The notes under the pieces are model-generated. The model was not told the DNA's origin and made no database searches. It saw only the letters and a list, made by a program, of their open reading frames with translations. Made by a program: the position numbers and the translations under genes. Positions 63,198-64,000 of a DNA stretch of 64,000 bases are shown piece by piece; positions within the stretch are counted from its first letter, which is position 1, and each line of letters opens with the position of its first letter. Where the stretch lies: positions 2,073,092-2,137,091 of the forward strand of contig NZ_CP019981.1 in the NCBI RefSeq assembly GCF_002982135.1. The letters run 5' to 3'. Origin of the DNA: Pediococcus inopinatus (GTDB lineage: Bacteria > Bacillota > Bacilli > Lactobacillales > Lactobacillaceae).

Positions 63198-64000
63198 ATG
63201 AAATTCAAACAAGCGTCTCGAAAAGAACAAGAAGAAATATTATTTCCGATTATTTTAAAAGCTTTAAAAAATTAGGTGGGCAGTCCAATATTGGTGATTT
63301 GAAGAAAGAAATTGCATTATATTCAGATGATTTAGGGAAATTTGCAGCCTTTGAAAAAATGAGTCGGGGAAACCGTTTATACCGTCCATTTGATTATATA
63401 TTCAACTTTGCGGTGCAAGTTTGGGGTTTGCTGATTTTTTATATCATCCTGAAAGAGGAGTTATAGAATTAACGGAAAAAGGACGTACATTTAATTTTGA
63501 TGAACTGGATGTTGAGCGAGACATAAGAAACCTATCAGACCCTAAGTGGAAGAACGGAAACAGCCAAAAGATAGCAATATAAAGCTTCAGAGAATGATGC
63601 TGAGAGTGAAGATGTTGGAATCGAAGAAGAACCGGAAGCGGATTGGAAAAGTGATTTGGCTCAATCTCTTAATGCATTCACACCTGTAAAATTTGAGTTA
63701 TTTGCACGATTGTTGGTTAAAAAAATGGGTGTTGAATTAGATGAGACGCTTGGAACTAAACTAACAGGTGATGGCGGTATTGATGGATTGGATACCTAAC
63801 AACCGATGATTTTAGAACTGCGTGAGTGGCTATACAGGCTAAAAGATGGAGCGGTAGTGTTTCTTCTCCAGAAATAGATAAATTTCGTGGTGCCATGGAA
63901 GTATAATGCCGAATATGGTATTTTCATCACGACTTCTGATTTCACAAAAGATGCGATCCGAGCTTCACGGTGGGGAACGCGTGTTATTACATTGATTAAT
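63198..64000 (+). pseudogene. Mrr-type restriction endonuclease, multiply disrupted (runs off the window)
   Basis: The start is good (GAAGGAGAAGCC then ATG 63198) and the product can be followed across shifted frames. The Mrr N-terminal winged-helix part reads MKFKQASRKEQEEILFPIIL, GGQSNIGDLKKEIALYSDDL, YRPFDYIFNFAV and ERGVIELTEKGRTF. The catalytic domain reads FELFARLLVKKMGVELDETL, GDGGIDG, VAIQAKRWSGSVSSPEIDKF and YGIFITTSDFTKDAIRASRW. Lesions: a short A-run at 63266-63271, a short G-run at 63423-63426, a shift near 63575, a lost base near 63788, TGA at 63823-63825, and an indel near 63900. It is non-functional. Intact Mrr cuts methylated DNA. Confidence 0.85.

Overview
The window reads as a chromosomal segment of a low-GC Gram-positive bacterium of the Lactobacillaceae. 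The evidence is the KxYKxGKxW-type signal peptides, MucBP repeats with an LPQTG anchor, strong AGGAGG-like ribosome binding sites, rho-independent terminators, a T-box leader and a cre-like site. I cannot name the species from the sequence alone. No rRNA or tRNA gene was seen.

Layout. 0-8 kb: the end of a flavin disulfide reductase-like gene, a NapA-type cation/proton antiporter, a secreted Ser/Ala-rich protein, a 14-TM drug efflux protein, a TauE/SafE exporter, an amidohydrolase, a DUF1697 protein and a glutathione peroxidase. 8.2-9.8 kb: an IS110-family element with a structured 5' non-coding end. 10-16 kb: a cyclic-di-GMP/exopolysaccharide locus with a broken membrane EAL gene, a small membrane protein gene with an in-frame stop, a PgaC-like glycosyltransferase, two stand-alone EAL proteins and one membrane GGDEF protein. 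16.4-21.5 kb: a choloylglycine hydrolase/penicillin acylase family enzyme and an ABC exporter with its TetR regulator. 21.6-28.4 kb: a 2258-residue LPXTG adhesin. 28.5-33 kb: a broken AraC regulator and a TetR/ABC-2 exporter operon whose ATPase is frameshifted. 33-39.5 kb: a secreted nuclease, a DUF1801 protein and a complete MurNAc recycling operon (mupG-murQ-murP-murR) with a promoter and cre-like site. 39.6-50.5 kb: an SNF2 helicase, cell-wall proteins, an orphan HicB, an RpiR/NanE pair, Dps and a T-box-controlled short-chain dehydrogenase. 51-52 kb: a second TauE/SafE protein.

The last 12 kb form a defence island: an AbiEi/AbiEii toxin-antitoxin pair, a type I restriction-modification operon (hsdR-hsdM-hsdS), a tyrosine recombinase, an ISL3-family element with perfect 8-bp target duplications, two silent divergent hsdS target-recognition cassettes that share repeats with the expressed hsdS, and a heavily decayed Mrr-type restriction gene. 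The recombinase plus repeat-flanked silent cassettes indicate a DNA-shuffling, phase-variable restriction specificity locus.

Several genes are interrupted. Single-base losses affect the EAL gene, the ABC ATPase, the ISL3 transposase and an hsdS cassette. In-frame stops affect the small membrane gene, the AraC regulator and the GH25 lysozyme. The mrr gene carries about six lesions. Non-coding signals of interest are the T-box upstream of the dehydrogenase, an intrinsic terminator placed directly before the start of an EAL gene, a dispersed intergenic repeat present twice, and a run of four hairpins near 16.05 kb.
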